Shown here: positions 34,401 to 43,683 of the stretch, piece after piece
Layout: each line of letters starts with the position of its first letter
Position numbering within the stretch: position 1 is the stretch's first letter
Assembly: GCF_035918155.1 (NCBI RefSeq)
Contig: NZ_CP109327.1
Location: forward strand, 7,502,001 to 7,566,000
DNA length: 64,000 nucleotides
Direction: 5' to 3'
Source: Streptomyces sp. NBC_01591
Lineage (GTDB): Bacteria; Actinomycetota; Actinomycetes; Streptomycetales; Streptomycetaceae
The notes under the pieces: model-generated
Databases searched by the model: none
Told to the model about the DNA's origin: nothing
Seen by the model: only the letters and a program-made list of their open reading frames with translations
Position numbers and translations under genes: made by a program

Positions 34401-36464
34401 ATGCAGACCGGAACGCTCACCACGCCACGAGGCAGAATGGCCGCCCTCACGGCCGTGCTGCTCTGTACCACCCTGGTGCAGGCCGTCCCGCAGTCGGCCG
34501 CCGCGGCCGCCACCCGGTACGAGGCGGAGTCCGCGACGATCGTCGAGGGCGCCGCCGAGTCCAACCACTCCGGCTACTCGGGCACCGGATTCGTCAACGG
34601 CGACAACGTCGTCGGCAGCTATGTGGAGTTCACCGTCACCGCGGCCTCCGCCGGTACCGGCAAGATCGCCATCCGGTACTCCAACGGCACGGCGGACGCC
34701 CGGCCCGCCGACGTCGCCGTGGGCGGCACGGTCGTCTCGGCCGCCCGCGCCTTCAACGCCACCACCGACTGGAACACCTGGGCCACCTCTACCCTGACCA
34801 CCCCGGTCAAGGCGGGCAGCAACAAGATCCGGCTGACGTCCACGACGGCCAACGGGCTGCCCAACCTCGACTACCTCGACGTCACCGTCACCTCGTCCGA
34901 CACCGAGGCACCCACCGCACCCACAGCGCCCAGCTGCTCGGAGATCACCGAGAACAGCCTCACGCTCAACTGGGGTGCCGCCACGGACGACGTGGGTGTC
35001 GTCGCGTACGACATCTACGAACACGGCAACAATCTCGGCGAGGCACCGGGCGCCACCACCACGAAGAACCTGACCGGGCTCACCCCCGACACCACGTACA
35101 ACCTCACACTGTTCGCGCGTGACGCGGCCGGCAACGTCTCATCGGTCAGCCCGATCGTGGACTGCACCACCCTGCGCAGCTCCGACACCACCGCACCCTC
35201 GGCACCCGGCACCCTGTCCGCCTCGGGCCTCACCGCGAACAGCGCCGTCCTGAACTGGGGGGCGTCGACGGACGACAAGGCCGTCACCGGCTACGAGGTA
35301 CGCAGCGGCAGCACCGTCTACAAGACCGTGACCGGCACTCCGCCCGCCACCACGAGCACGCTCACCGGGCTCGCCTGCGCCAGCCCGTACACCCTGGACG
35401 TCGTCGCCAAGGACGCGGCGGGCAACGCCTCACCGCCGAGCAACACGGTCACCTTCACCACCCCGGACTGCGCCACCGACGGCGGTGTGCCGTCCGGCAT
35501 CGCCACCGTCTCCGGCGGCTGGTCCATCCCCTGGGGCACGTACTGGATGCCCGACGGCAAGACCGCGCTGGTGACCGAACGGGACAGCTTCAAGGTCCTC
35601 AAGGCCACCCCCGACGGCACCAGGACCCAGGTCGGGACCGTACCCAATGCCGTCACGACCGACGGCGAGGGCGGCCTGCTCGGCGTCGCCGTCGACCCGA
35701 AGTGGTCCACCAACCACTACGTGTACTTCATGCACACCGCGTCCGAGGGCAACCGCGTCGCACGCATGACCTACGACGGCAGTTCGCTCAGCGGCTACAC
35801 GGTCCTGCTCCAGGGGATCAAGAAGAGCAGGTACCACAACGGCGGGCGGCTCGCCTTCGGCCCCGACGGCTACCTGTACGCGTCGACCGGCGAGGCGCAG
35901 ACCCCCGACCTCGCCCAGGACAAGAACTCGCTGAACGGCAAGATTCTGCGAATGACCACGGACGGCAAGGCCGCCCCCGGCAACCCGTTCGGCAACTACG
36001 TCTACAGCTACGGTCACCGCAACCCCCAGGGTCTCGCCTTCGATCGCAACGGCCGGCTGTGGGAGGCGGAGTTCGGCGACAGCAAGAAGGACGAGCTCAA
36101 CCTCATCAAGCCGGGCAAGAACTACGGCTGGCCGATCTGCGAGGGCACCTGCACCACCGAGGGCATGACCAACCCGAAGAAGACCTGGAACATCTCCGAG
36201 GCCTCGCCCAGCGGGATCGCCATCGTCCGCAATGTCATCTACATGGCCGCTCTGAAGGGCGAACGGCTGTGGCGGGTGCCGATCAACGGTGACACCGAGA
36301 ACCTCGGCACACCGAGCGCGTACTACGTCGGTACGTACGGCAGGCTGCGCACGGTCACCAAGGTGCCCGGCCAGGACCAGCTCTGGCTCTCCACCACCAA
36401 CTGCGACAACAAGGGCAACGAACCCGACGGCTCGGACAAGTTGTTCCGCGTCTCGATCACGTAG
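34401..36464 (+). CDS. Secreted CBM35-FN3-FN3-sugar dehydrogenase (GSDH-type propeller)
   Basis: A 687-residue secreted protein: signal to ~36, CBM35 ~38-160 (YEAESATIVEG, GYSGTGFVNGDNVVGSYVEFTV), FN3 domains ~170-255 and ~262-350, then a PQQ-type soluble glucose-dehydrogenase/sorbosone-dehydrogenase propeller ~355-687 (GLLGVAVDPKWSTNHYVYFMHT, YHNGGRLAFGPDGYLYASTGEA, SYGHRNPQGLAFDRNGRLWEAEFG). It probably oxidises a sugar released by the GH8 partner. RBS GGAGG 8 nt before ATG 34401. Confidence 0.9.
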   Translation: MQTGTLTTPRGRMAALTAVLLCTTLVQAVPQSAAAAATRYEAESATIVEGAAESNHSGYSGTGFVNGDNVVGSYVEFTVTAASAGTGKIAIRYSNGTADARPADVAVGGTVVSAARAFNATTDWNTWATSTLTTPVKAGSNKIRLTSTTANGLPNLDYLDVTVTSSDTEAPTAPTAPSCSEITENSLTLNWGAATDDVGVVAYDIYEHGNNLGEAPGATTTKNLTGLTPDTTYNLTLFARDAAGNVSSVSPIVDCTTLRSSDTTAPSAPGTLSASGLTANSAVLNWGASTDDKAVTGYEVRSGSTVYKTVTGTPPATTSTLTGLACASPYTLDVVAKDAAGNASPPSNTVTFTTPDCATDGGVPSGIATVSGGWSIPWGTYWMPDGKTALVTERDSFKVLKATPDGTRTQVGTVPNAVTTDGEGGLLGVAVDPKWSTNHYVYFMHTASEGNRVARMTYDGSSLSGYTVLLQGIKKSRYHNGGRLAFGPDGYLYASTGEAQTPDLAQDKNSLNGKILRMTTDGKAAPGNPFGNYVYSYGHRNPQGLAFDRNGRLWEAEFGDSKKDELNLIKPGKNYGWPICEGTCTTEGMTNPKKTWNISEASPSGIAIVRNVIYMAALKGERLWRVPINGDTENLGTPSAYYVGTYGRLRTVTKVPGQDQLWLSTTNCDNKGNEPDGSDKLFRVSIT

Positions 36465-36479
36465 CGCGGGACGCCGTAC

Positions 36480-36522
36480 GCGCTGTACCGCCGGGGCACA
36501 CCAGGTCTCAGCGGTACAGCGC
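36480..36522. terminator. Bidirectional 12-bp hairpin
   Basis: GCGCTGTACCGC (36480-36491) and GCGGTACAGCGC (36511-36522), 19-nt loop. It separates the sugar dehydrogenase from the convergent acyl-CoA ligase; the right arm is inside the ligase's last codons. Confidence 0.6.
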
Positions 36523-38331
36523 GTCGACCTCCGCCGCGTACGCCGTCTCGATCGCCCTGCGCTTCAGCTTCAGCGACGGGGTGAGCAGACCGTGCTCCTC
36601 GCTGAAGGGATGCGCCAGGATCCGGAACGTACGGATCGACTCGGCCTGGGAGACCGCCGTGTTGGCGGCCACCACCGCCCGCCGGACCTCCATCTCCACG
36701 TCCGGATCGCGCACCAGGTCCTCCGGCTTCAGCGGTGCCCGCCCCTGCATCGAGAGCCAGTGGTCCACCGCCTCCTGGTCGACCGTGACCAGGGCCGCGA
36801 TGTACGGCCGGTCGTTGCCGACCACGATGCACTGCGCGACCAGCGGATGCGCCCGCACCCGCTCCTCCAGACCGGCCGGCGCCACACTCTTGCCGCCCGA
36901 CGTCACCAGGATCTCCTTCTTCCGCCCGGTGATCGTCAGATAGCCGTCCTCGTCGAGCGAGCCCAGATCCCCAGTGGCCAGCCAGCCCTCGCGCAGCACC
37001 GCTTCGGTGGCCTTCGGGTCGCCGAGATAGCCGGCGAACACGTTGCCGCCGTGCACCCACACCTCTCCGTCCTCGGCGATGTGCACGGTCGTCCCCGGGA
37101 TCGGCAGCCCGACCGTGCCGTACCTGGTGCGTTCCGGCGGATTGGCCGTGGCCGCCGCGGTCGACTCGGTCAGCCCGTACCCCTCGTACACCGTGACGCC
37201 CGCGCCCTCGAAGAACAGTCCCAGCTGCCGCTCCATCCCCGAACCGCCGGACATGGCGTGCCGGATCCGGCCGCCCATCGCCTCGCGCACCTTCTTGTAC
37301 ACGACCTTGTCGAAGAACTGGTGCTGCATCCGCAGCCCGGCGGACGGCCCCGGACCGGTCCCGAACGCCCGCGCTTCCATCGCCTCGGCGTACTTCACCG
37401 CGATGTCCACGGCCTTGTCGAACGGCCCGATCCGGCCCTCTGCCTCGGCCTTGCGCCGGGCGGCGTTGAACACCTTCTCGAAGATGTACGGAACCGCCAG
37501 GATGAACGTCGGGCGGAAGGACACCAGATCCGGCATCAGCGCCTTGGCCGACAGCTCCGGCTGGTGGCCCAGCTTCACCCGGCCGCGGATCGCCGCGACC
37601 TCGACCATCCGGCCGAAGACATGGGCCAGCGGCAGGAAGAGCAGGGTCGCCGCCTCGTCACCCGGCCTGGAGCGGAAGACCGACTTCCAGCGGGCGACCA
37701 TGGTGTCCGTCTCGAACATGAAATTGGCGTGCGTGAGCACACAGCCCTTGGGGCGTCCCGTCGTCCCCGAGGTGTAGATGACGGTCGCCACGGACTCGGG
37801 CGTCACCGCGCGGCGGTGGCGGTGCACCACCGCGTCCTCGACGTCCGCCCCCGCGTCGATCAGCTCGGGCACCGCGCCGGCGTCCAGCTGCCAGAGCCGC
37901 TTGAGTCCGGGCAGCCGGTCGATCACCGAGGCGATCGTCATCGCGTGGTCCTCGTGCTCGACCATGACGGCCGACACCTCGGCGTCGTGCAGCATCCACA
38001 GCACCTGCTCGGCGGAGGACGTCGGATAGACGGGTACGGACTGGGCGCCGACCGTCCACAGCGCGAGATCGAAGAGCGTCCACTCGTAGCGCGTACGGGA
38101 CATCAGGGCCACCCGGTCGCCGAACCTGACGCCGTGGGCGATCAGCCCCTTGGCCAGCGCCAGCACCTCGTCACGGAAGGCCGCAGCGGTGACATCCCGC
38201 CAGTTTCCGTTCGCGTCCTTGCGGCCGAGCGCGACCTGGTGCGGGTCCTCCTCGGCATGGTCGAAGACCACATCGGCCAGGCCGCCCACGAGGGGCGCGG
38301 CCGCCATGGGTGGGACAGTGAACTCGCGCAA
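36508..38331 (-). CDS. AMP-dependent long-chain fatty acid-CoA ligase
   Basis: A 607-residue adenylate-forming enzyme. ATP/AMP motif VIYTSGTTGRPKGCVLTH, GYGLTESTAAATANP, WLATGDLGSLDEDGYLTITGRKKE and a C-terminal SLKLKRRAIE with the catalytic Lys. The size and the HQFFDKVVYKKVREAMGG motif fit FadD15-type long-chain acyl-CoA synthetases. It activates fatty acids with CoA and ATP. Start TTG 38331 is preferred: AAGGAG lies 8 nt upstream, whereas upstream ATG 38358 lacks one. Confidence 0.92.
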   Translation of the reverse strand: MREFTVPPMAAAPLVGGLADVVFDHAEEDPHQVALGRKDANGNWRDVTAAAFRDEVLALAKGLIAHGVRFGDRVALMSRTRYEWTLFDLALWTVGAQSVPVYPTSSAEQVLWMLHDAEVSAVMVEHEDHAMTIASVIDRLPGLKRLWQLDAGAVPELIDAGADVEDAVVHRHRRAVTPESVATVIYTSGTTGRPKGCVLTHANFMFETDTMVARWKSVFRSRPGDEAATLLFLPLAHVFGRMVEVAAIRGRVKLGHQPELSAKALMPDLVSFRPTFILAVPYIFEKVFNAARRKAEAEGRIGPFDKAVDIAVKYAEAMEARAFGTGPGPSAGLRMQHQFFDKVVYKKVREAMGGRIRHAMSGGSGMERQLGLFFEGAGVTVYEGYGLTESTAAATANPPERTRYGTVGLPIPGTTVHIAEDGEVWVHGGNVFAGYLGDPKATEAVLREGWLATGDLGSLDEDGYLTITGRKKEILVTSGGKSVAPAGLEERVRAHPLVAQCIVVGNDRPYIAALVTVDQEAVDHWLSMQGRAPLKPEDLVRDPDVEMEVRRAVVAANTAVSQAESIRTFRILAHPFSEEHGLLTPSLKLKRRAIETAYAAEVDALYR

Positions 38332-38641
38332 TGACCTGCTCCTTGTGGCGCTCCGCACAGCGCCGTGACGCTACCCCACCGGGCGGCGCGGCGGGAGGGG
38401 CCCGTACCGGCGGACAATGTGGCATATGCACAGGTCAGCCACCGAAATCCGGCCAGATGGGCAAGGCTCGGGCGCGGCTGGGACCGCGGAGTAACCGGCG
38501 GGCGCCGGAATCTCCACCGAATCTGTACGCCGCTACCACTCCCGTTTCGGGCTCATGCGCGGGGATCCGACCTCGATTGCCCGAATCGGGCTGATCGGGT
38601 CTGCGTCCGTCGCCGTCCCTGCTTCCCGTACGCGCGGGCGG
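38332..38641. other. Intergenic region, no gene recognised
   Basis: 310 bp between the LysR gene 3' end and the acyl-CoA ligase start, both on the minus strand. It should hold the ligase promoter. No coding frame, strong hairpin or repeat seen. Confidence 0.4.
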
Positions 38642-39544
38642 TCATGCGCCGTCCCGGCCGCTGATCGACCCCATCGCGCCGACGCCCCGGATCAGCCGGT
38701 CGCCGCCTGCCAGGATCGCTGCCGCCAGGGCATCCGCGGCCTCATGCGCACCGTCGTGGCGCCGTCCGTGCGACAGGACGAAGTCCACCCCGCCCAACTC
38801 CGGCAGACCCGCCCTGGCCGGCACCGGCGCCAGGCCCGGCGGGATCAGCCCCCGGCTGTGGGCCATCACGCCCAGCCCCGCGTGGGCCGCCGCGATCAGC
38901 CCGCTCAGGCTGGTGCTGGTGCAGGCGATCCGCCAGGACCGGCCGTGCTCCTCCAGGACCTCCAGGGCGCGGGCCCGGGTGATGCCCGGCGGCGGAAAGA
39001 GGATCAGCGGAACCGGACGGTCCGGGTCGATCCGCAGCTGCGGCGCGCCGATCCAGGTCAGCGCGTCCTGCCAGACCAGCTCGCCGTGTGTGTCACCGGC
39101 GCGCCGCTTGGCGAGCACCAGATCGAGCCGGCCGGCCGCGAGACGCTGATGCAGTGTCCCGGAGAGCTCCACCGTCAGCTCCAGTTCGACCTCCGGGTGA
39201 TCGCGGCGGAACGACTCCAGGATCTCCGGCAGCCTGGTCAGCACGAAGTCCTCGGAGGCCCCGAACCGCAGCCGCCCGCGCAGCCGGGTGCCGGTGAAGA
39301 AGGCCGCGGCCCGTTCATGGGCCGTGAGTATCGTCCGGGCGAAGCCGAGCATCGCCTCGCCGTCCACGGTGAGATCGACCCGGTGCGTGTCCCGGGTGAA
39401 CAGCTGCCGCCCCGCCGCATCCTCCAGGCGCCGCACATGCTGGCTCACCGTGGACTGCCGCACCCCCAGCCGACGGGCGGCCTGGGTGAAACTCAGCGTC
39501 TGGGCGACGGCGAGAAAGGTACGGAGCTGCGCGGGGTCGTACAT
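38642..39544 (-). CDS. LysR-family transcriptional regulator
   Basis: A 300-residue LTTR: HTH MYDPAQLRTFLAVAQTLSFTQAARRLGVRQSTVSQHVRRLE, then substrate domain (LRFGASEDFVLTRLPEILE, LDLVLAKRR). It is divergent from a bile-acid:Na+ symporter-family gene, 118 bp apart, the classic layout for a LysR controlling the neighbour. Effector unknown. Confidence 0.9.
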   Translation of the reverse strand: MYDPAQLRTFLAVAQTLSFTQAARRLGVRQSTVSQHVRRLEDAAGRQLFTRDTHRVDLTVDGEAMLGFARTILTAHERAAAFFTGTRLRGRLRFGASEDFVLTRLPEILESFRRDHPEVELELTVELSGTLHQRLAAGRLDLVLAKRRAGDTHGELVWQDALTWIGAPQLRIDPDRPVPLILFPPPGITRARALEVLEEHGRSWRIACTSTSLSGLIAAAHAGLGVMAHSRGLIPPGLAPVPARAGLPELGGVDFVLSHGRRHDGAHEAADALAAAILAGGDRLIRGVGAMGSISGRDGA

Positions 39545-39662
39545 GACACCAGGCTATCGCGCAGCGTGATGACAGTGAGAGCGGTGTGCGGGATTCCCGA
39601 TTGCGCCGATCGGCAGCAGCATGGAGAGGGCACGACCGGAACCAAGAGAACATGTGGAGCAC

Positions 39663-40691
39663 ATGAGCCGCCGCACCCTGAAGCTGCCGTCCTGGCTGCC
39701 GCTCGACCCGTACATCCTGGCGCTGATCGGCACCGTCGTGCTCGCGGCGATACTGCCCGCGTCGGGGACCGCCGCGGATGTGGCGGGCGGTGCCTCCACC
39801 GGAGCGGTCGCCTTCCTCTTCTTCCTGTACGGCGCCCGGCTCTCCACCGCCGAGGCACTGGACGGACTCAAGCACTGGCGGCTCCATCTCACCGTGCTGA
39901 TCTTCACCTTCGTGGCGTTCCCGCTGCTCGGGCTGGCAAGCAGGGGGCTCGTTCCGTACGTCCTGACGCCGCAGCTCTACAGCGGCTTCCTCTTCCTCTG
40001 CCTCGTCCCGTCGACCATCCAGTCGTCGATCGCCTTCACCTCGATCGCCCGCGGCAACGTGCCCGCGGCGATCTGCGCGGGCTCCTTCTCCTCGATCGCC
40101 GGGATCTTCCTCACCCCGCTGCTCGCGGCCACCCTGCTCGGCAACAGCGGCGGCGGATTCTCGGCGGACGCGCTGCTGAGGATCGGGGTCCAGCTGCTGC
40201 TGCCGTTCGTCGCCGGGCAACTGCTGCGCCGCTGGATCGGTGGCTTCATCACCCGCCACAAGAAGGTCCTCGGCTACGTCGACCGCGGCTCGATCCTGCT
40301 CGTCGTCTACACGGCCTTCAGCGAGGGCATGGTCGCGGGCATCTGGCACCAGGTCACCCCGGCCCGGCTCGGGGCCCTGCTCGGCGCCGAGGCGCTGCTG
40401 CTCGCGCTGATGCTCGTGCTGACCTGGTACGGGGCGAAGCGGCTCGGCTTCGACCGGGAGGACCGGATCGCCATCCAGTTCGCCGGGTCGAAGAAGAGCC
40501 TGGCCTCGGGGCTGCCGATGGCGAGCGTGCTGTTCGGGGCGCAGGCGTCCCTCGCCGTACTGCCGCTGATGCTCTTCCACCAGATGCAGCTGATGGTGTG
40601 CGCGGTGATCGCCAAGCGTCGGTCGCGCGACGCGCAGGAGGCGAGTCCGGCGAGCGGAGCGGTGTCACGGGAGCCCGCCGCGGTGAGCTGA
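39663..40691 (+). CDS. Bile acid:sodium symporter-family (SBF-like) transporter
   Basis: A 342-residue membrane protein with about ten hydrophobic segments; GGASTGAVAFLFFLYGARLSTAEAL, FLFLCLVPSTIQSSIAFTSIARGN and FAGSKKSLASGLPMASVLFG match the PF13593 SBF-like group (YfeH/arsenite-family relatives). It probably moves organic anions with Na+ or H+. Start ATG 39663 is preferred for GTGGAG upstream; ATG 39621 would add a charged, non-conserved leader. Divergent from its probable LysR regulator. Confidence 0.85.
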   Translation: MSRRTLKLPSWLPLDPYILALIGTVVLAAILPASGTAADVAGGASTGAVAFLFFLYGARLSTAEALDGLKHWRLHLTVLIFTFVAFPLLGLASRGLVPYVLTPQLYSGFLFLCLVPSTIQSSIAFTSIARGNVPAAICAGSFSSIAGIFLTPLLAATLLGNSGGGFSADALLRIGVQLLLPFVAGQLLRRWIGGFITRHKKVLGYVDRGSILLVVYTAFSEGMVAGIWHQVTPARLGALLGAEALLLALMLVLTWYGAKRLGFDREDRIAIQFAGSKKSLASGLPMASVLFGAQASLAVLPLMLFHQMQLMVCAVIAKRRSRDAQEASPASGAVSREPAAVS

Positions 40692-40698
40692 GGCGGGA

Positions 40699-40732
40699 CC
40701 GGCCGGCGCAGGGGCCACTCCCCGCCGGCCGG
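40699..40732. terminator. 10-bp hairpin between convergent genes
   Basis: CCGGCCGGCG (40699-40708) and CGCCGGCCGG (40723-40732), 14-nt loop, between the symporter stop and the fdhD 3' end. Confidence 0.6.
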
Positions 40733-40766
40733 GCCGGGTACCCGTACGGACGACGGGTGGGGCGCC

Positions 40767-41615
40767 TCAGCCCCGGCCGACCGGCGCCTCCACGGCGATG
40801 CGGTGCTCGCCCGCGTACACGTTCATCGACGGACCCCGCAGAAAGCCGACCAGGGTCAGTCCGGTCTCGGCCGCCAGATCGACGGCGAGGGACGACGGCG
40901 CCGAGACTGCCGCGAGCATCGGGATCCCGGCCATCACCGCCTTCTGGGCCAGCTCGAACGAGGCCCGCCCCGACACCAGCAGAATCGCCCGGGACAGCGG
41001 CAGCCGGTGGTCGGTCAGGGCCCGGCCGACCAGCTTGTCGACCGCGTTGTGCCGGCCGACGTCCTCCCGGATGTCGAGCAGTTCGCCGGTCTCGGAGAAC
41101 AGCGCCGCCGCGTGCAGCCCCCCGGTCCGGTCGAAGACCCGCTGTGCGGCGCGCAGCCGGTCGGGGAGGGCGGAGAGCAGGGCGGGCTCGACCCGGACCG
41201 GGGGAGTGTCGGCGATGGGGTGCCGGGTCGTGGTGCGTACCGCGTCGAGACTCGCCTTGCCGCACAGCCCGCAGGACGAGGTGGTGTACACATTGCGTTC
41301 GAGCGTGATGTCGGGGACCGCGACACCGGGGGCAAGCTTCACATCCACCACGTTGTACGTGTTGACGCCCTCCGCCGTCGCACCGGCGCAGTAGACGATC
41401 GACTGCACCTCGGAGCCGTCACCGATGACGCCCTCGCTCACCAGGAACCCCGCCGCCAGCGCGAAGTCGTCACCCGGTGTGCGCATCGTGATGGCGAGCG
41501 GCCTGCCGTTGAGCCGGATCTCCAGGGGCTCCTCGGCGACGAGCGTGTCGGGGCGGGTGGCGACGGCCCCGTCCCGGATGCGGATGGTGCGGCGACGCTC
41601 GGTGACCCGTCCCAT
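40767..41615 (-). CDS. fdhD: Formate dehydrogenase accessory sulfurtransferase FdhD
   Basis: A 282-residue cytosolic protein with the FdhD signature: LAAGFLVSEGVI, NVYTTSSCGLCGKASLD with the sulfur-carrying Cys115 and Cys118, and DVGRHNAVDKLVG. It moves sulfur from a cysteine desulfurase to the molybdenum cofactor of formate dehydrogenase. No formate dehydrogenase is in this window, so the target lies elsewhere. ATG 41615 matches the conserved N-terminus. Confidence 0.93.
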   Translation of the reverse strand: MGRVTERRRTIRIRDGAVATRPDTLVAEEPLEIRLNGRPLAITMRTPGDDFALAAGFLVSEGVIGDGSEVQSIVYCAGATAEGVNTYNVVDVKLAPGVAVPDITLERNVYTTSSCGLCGKASLDAVRTTTRHPIADTPPVRVEPALLSALPDRLRAAQRVFDRTGGLHAAALFSETGELLDIREDVGRHNAVDKLVGRALTDHRLPLSRAILLVSGRASFELAQKAVMAGIPMLAAVSAPSSLAVDLAAETGLTLVGFLRGPSMNVYAGEHRIAVEAPVGRG

Positions 41616-41731
41616 AGCGGTTAAACCCGATTCTGTACGTGTGGGAGGCCGAACCGGCCTCTGAGGATTTCATTGTCCTGTACGGAGCGGACCGGGCGAG
41701 GGCGGAGATGATGCCACGCCGAAAGGATATT

Positions 41732-41741
41732 GTCTACAGAA
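41732..41741. promoter_or_regulatory. GntR-type operator candidate upstream of KAS III
   Basis: GTCTACAGAA, one mismatch from the perfect dyad GTCT-N2-AGAC found upstream of the adjacent GntR gene (42849-42858), in opposite centre orientation. It sits 137 bp before the KAS III start. The shared site suggests the GntR protein controls KAS III. Confidence 0.5.
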
Positions 41742-41877
41742 TGCTTTCTGCGCCTCAAAGCTGTTGCCAAGCCTCCAACGGCCGGGCGCTATTCCTGTGG
41801 GAACACGTGCCCCTGTACCGGGCAGTAGCGACCAAGACTGGATGGTTCCTGCCATACGTAGCGAGGGGACCCCGTAC

Positions 41878-42828
41878 ATGACCGGCTCACGTGTCGTGGC
41901 GCTCGGCCACTATCAGCCCGCCAAGGTGCTCACCAACGACGATCTGGCGGCCCTGGTCGATACCAGCGACGAGTGGATCACCAGTCGCGTCGGCATCAGG
42001 ACCCGCCACGTCGGGGGGCCGGACGAGCCGGTGGACGAGATGGCAGCGCACGCGGGGGCCAAGGCGCTGGCCGCGGCGGGGCTGCGGCCGGCCGAGGTCG
42101 ATCTGGTCCTGGTCGCCACCTCGACCGCGATCGACCGTTCACCGAGCATGTCGGCGCGCGTCGCCGCACGGCTCGGGATGGGCTCGCCCGCGGTGATGGA
42201 CATCAACGTGGTCTGCTCCGGTTTCACCCATGCCCTCGCCACCGCCGACCACGCGATCCGGGCCGGGGCCGCCGAGCGCGTGCTGGTCATCGGCGCCGAC
42301 AAGATGGCGGACATCGCCGACTGGACCGACCGCAGCACCTGCGTCCTGCTCGGCGACGGAGCCGGTGCGGCGGTCGTCGTCGCGGAGCCGGACGGGGGTG
42401 ACCGGCCCGGGATCGGTCCCGTTCTGTGGGGTTCGGTGCCGGAGATGGGGAACGCGGTACGGATCGAGGGGACGCCGCCGCGGTTCGCGCAGGAAGGGCA
42501 GTCCGTCTACCGCTGGGCCACCACGCAGCTGCCGCCCATCGCCCGCAAGGTGTGCGAGAAGGCCGGTGTGGCGCCCGAGGATCTGGGGGCGGTGGTGCTG
42601 CACCAGGCCAATCTGAGGATCATCGAGCCGGTCGCCAGGAAGATCGGCGCGGTCAACGCGGTCATCGCCAGGGATGTCGTGGATTCCGGCAATACGTCCG
42701 CGGCCTCGATCCCGATGGCCCTGTCCAAGCTGGTGGAACGCGGCGAGGTCCACAGCGGCGCGCCGGTTCTGCTCTTCGGCTTCGGCGGGAATCTTTCGTA
42801 CGCGGGCCAAGTGATCCGCTGCCCCTGA
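41878..42828 (+). CDS. Beta-ketoacyl-ACP synthase III-family enzyme
   Basis: A 316-residue FabH-type condensing enzyme with intact triad Cys113 (NVVCSGF), His242 (LHQANLR) and Asn272 (SGNTSAAS). It condenses an acyl-CoA starter with malonyl-ACP, or acts as an acyltransferase. No ACP, FabD or FabF is next to it, so it is a stand-alone paralogue rather than the housekeeping fabH cluster. ATG 41878 follows GAGGGGACC. Downstream is a GntR regulator gene 69 bp away; both promoters carry a GTCT-N2-AGA site. Confidence 0.9.
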   Translation: MTGSRVVALGHYQPAKVLTNDDLAALVDTSDEWITSRVGIRTRHVGGPDEPVDEMAAHAGAKALAAAGLRPAEVDLVLVATSTAIDRSPSMSARVAARLGMGSPAVMDINVVCSGFTHALATADHAIRAGAAERVLVIGADKMADIADWTDRSTCVLLGDGAGAAVVVAEPDGGDRPGIGPVLWGSVPEMGNAVRIEGTPPRFAQEGQSVYRWATTQLPPIARKVCEKAGVAPEDLGAVVLHQANLRIIEPVARKIGAVNAVIARDVVDSGNTSAASIPMALSKLVERGEVHSGAPVLLFGFGGNLSYAGQVIRCP

Positions 42829-42848
42829 GGGGGGTGTTGTGCTCGGTA

Positions 42849-42858
42849 GTCTGTAGAC
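42849..42858. promoter_or_regulatory. GntR-type operator candidate (autoregulation)
   Basis: GTCT-GT-AGAC, a perfect 4-bp-arm dyad, 40 bp before the GntR start. FadR-subfamily GntR proteins commonly bind GT-rich dyads of this form. Confidence 0.5.
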
Positions 42859-42897
42859 GATAGGCAATGGGTGCTCGTCGGCCGGAGGGGGACCGCG

Positions 42898-43575
42898 ATG
42901 GTGTCCACAGGACTGCCACAAGGGGCTGTGCCGAAGCTGGAGCGGCCCGGTCCGCTGCGCGAACGCGTCTATGAGGCGCTGCTCGAACTCATAGCGACGC
43001 GCGTGCTCCAGCCGGGCCAGCACCTGGTCGAGAGCGAGCTGGCAGGCCATCTCGGGGTGTCCCGCCAGCCGGTGCGCGAGGCGCTGCAGCGGCTGAACAC
43101 CGAGGGCTGGGTCGATCTCCGGCCCGCCCAGGGCGCGTTCGTGCACGAGCCCACGGAGGAGGAGGCGGACCAGCTGCTCTCGGTCCGCACCCTTCTGGAG
43201 GCCGAGGCGGCGCGTCTTGCCGCGGCCGACTCCGGCCCCGCCGGCATCGCGGCCCTGGAGGAGCTCTGCGCCGAGGGCGAGCAGGCTTTCGCCGAGGACG
43301 ACGAGGACCTGGCGGTCGCCACCGACGCGGCCTTCCACGCCAAGGTCATGGAGCTGGCGGGCAACGTCGTCCTTGCCGAGCTCGCGGGCCAGGTGGACCG
43401 CAGGGTCCGCTGGTACTGCACCCCGGTGGTCCGTCGGCGCGGCACCCGGTCCTGGATCGAGCACCGCTCGCTCATCGCGGCGATCTCCGCGCGCGACGAA
43501 CAGCGGGCCACGGAGATCATGCGGGCCCACACGGAACACACGCGCAGGACGTACCACCAGCGCGACGAGAGGTAG
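42898..43575 (+). CDS. GntR-family (FadR/FCD) transcriptional regulator
   Basis: A 225-residue regulator. Winged HTH ~residues 17-85 (LRERVYEALLELIATRVLQPGQHLVESELAGHLGVSRQPVREALQRL), followed by an all-helical FCD domain with metal-type residues (VATDAAFHAKVMELAGN, WIEHRSLIAAISARD). FCD proteins bind small carboxylates or acyl-CoA-like ligands. GGAGGGGG precedes ATG 42898. Likely regulates KAS III and itself. Confidence 0.92.
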   Translation: MVSTGLPQGAVPKLERPGPLRERVYEALLELIATRVLQPGQHLVESELAGHLGVSRQPVREALQRLNTEGWVDLRPAQGAFVHEPTEEEADQLLSVRTLLEAEAARLAAADSGPAGIAALEELCAEGEQAFAEDDEDLAVATDAAFHAKVMELAGNVVLAELAGQVDRRVRWYCTPVVRRRGTRSWIEHRSLIAAISARDEQRATEIMRAHTEHTRRTYHQRDER

Positions 43576-43683
43576 GGCCGCTCCTCCGGATCGGGGCTCC
43601 TCGGGGCCCGCTCCCCGGGGCCGGTTCACGGGGCTGTGCGTTCCCCACCGCGTCCGCGCCGGGCAGCAGGCAGACTTGCTGTT

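Noticed and set aside
41878..42828. KAS III as a marker of a polyketide gene cluster
   Set aside because: No ACP, KS, AT or tailoring genes lie on either side; the neighbours are fdhD, GntR and TerD.
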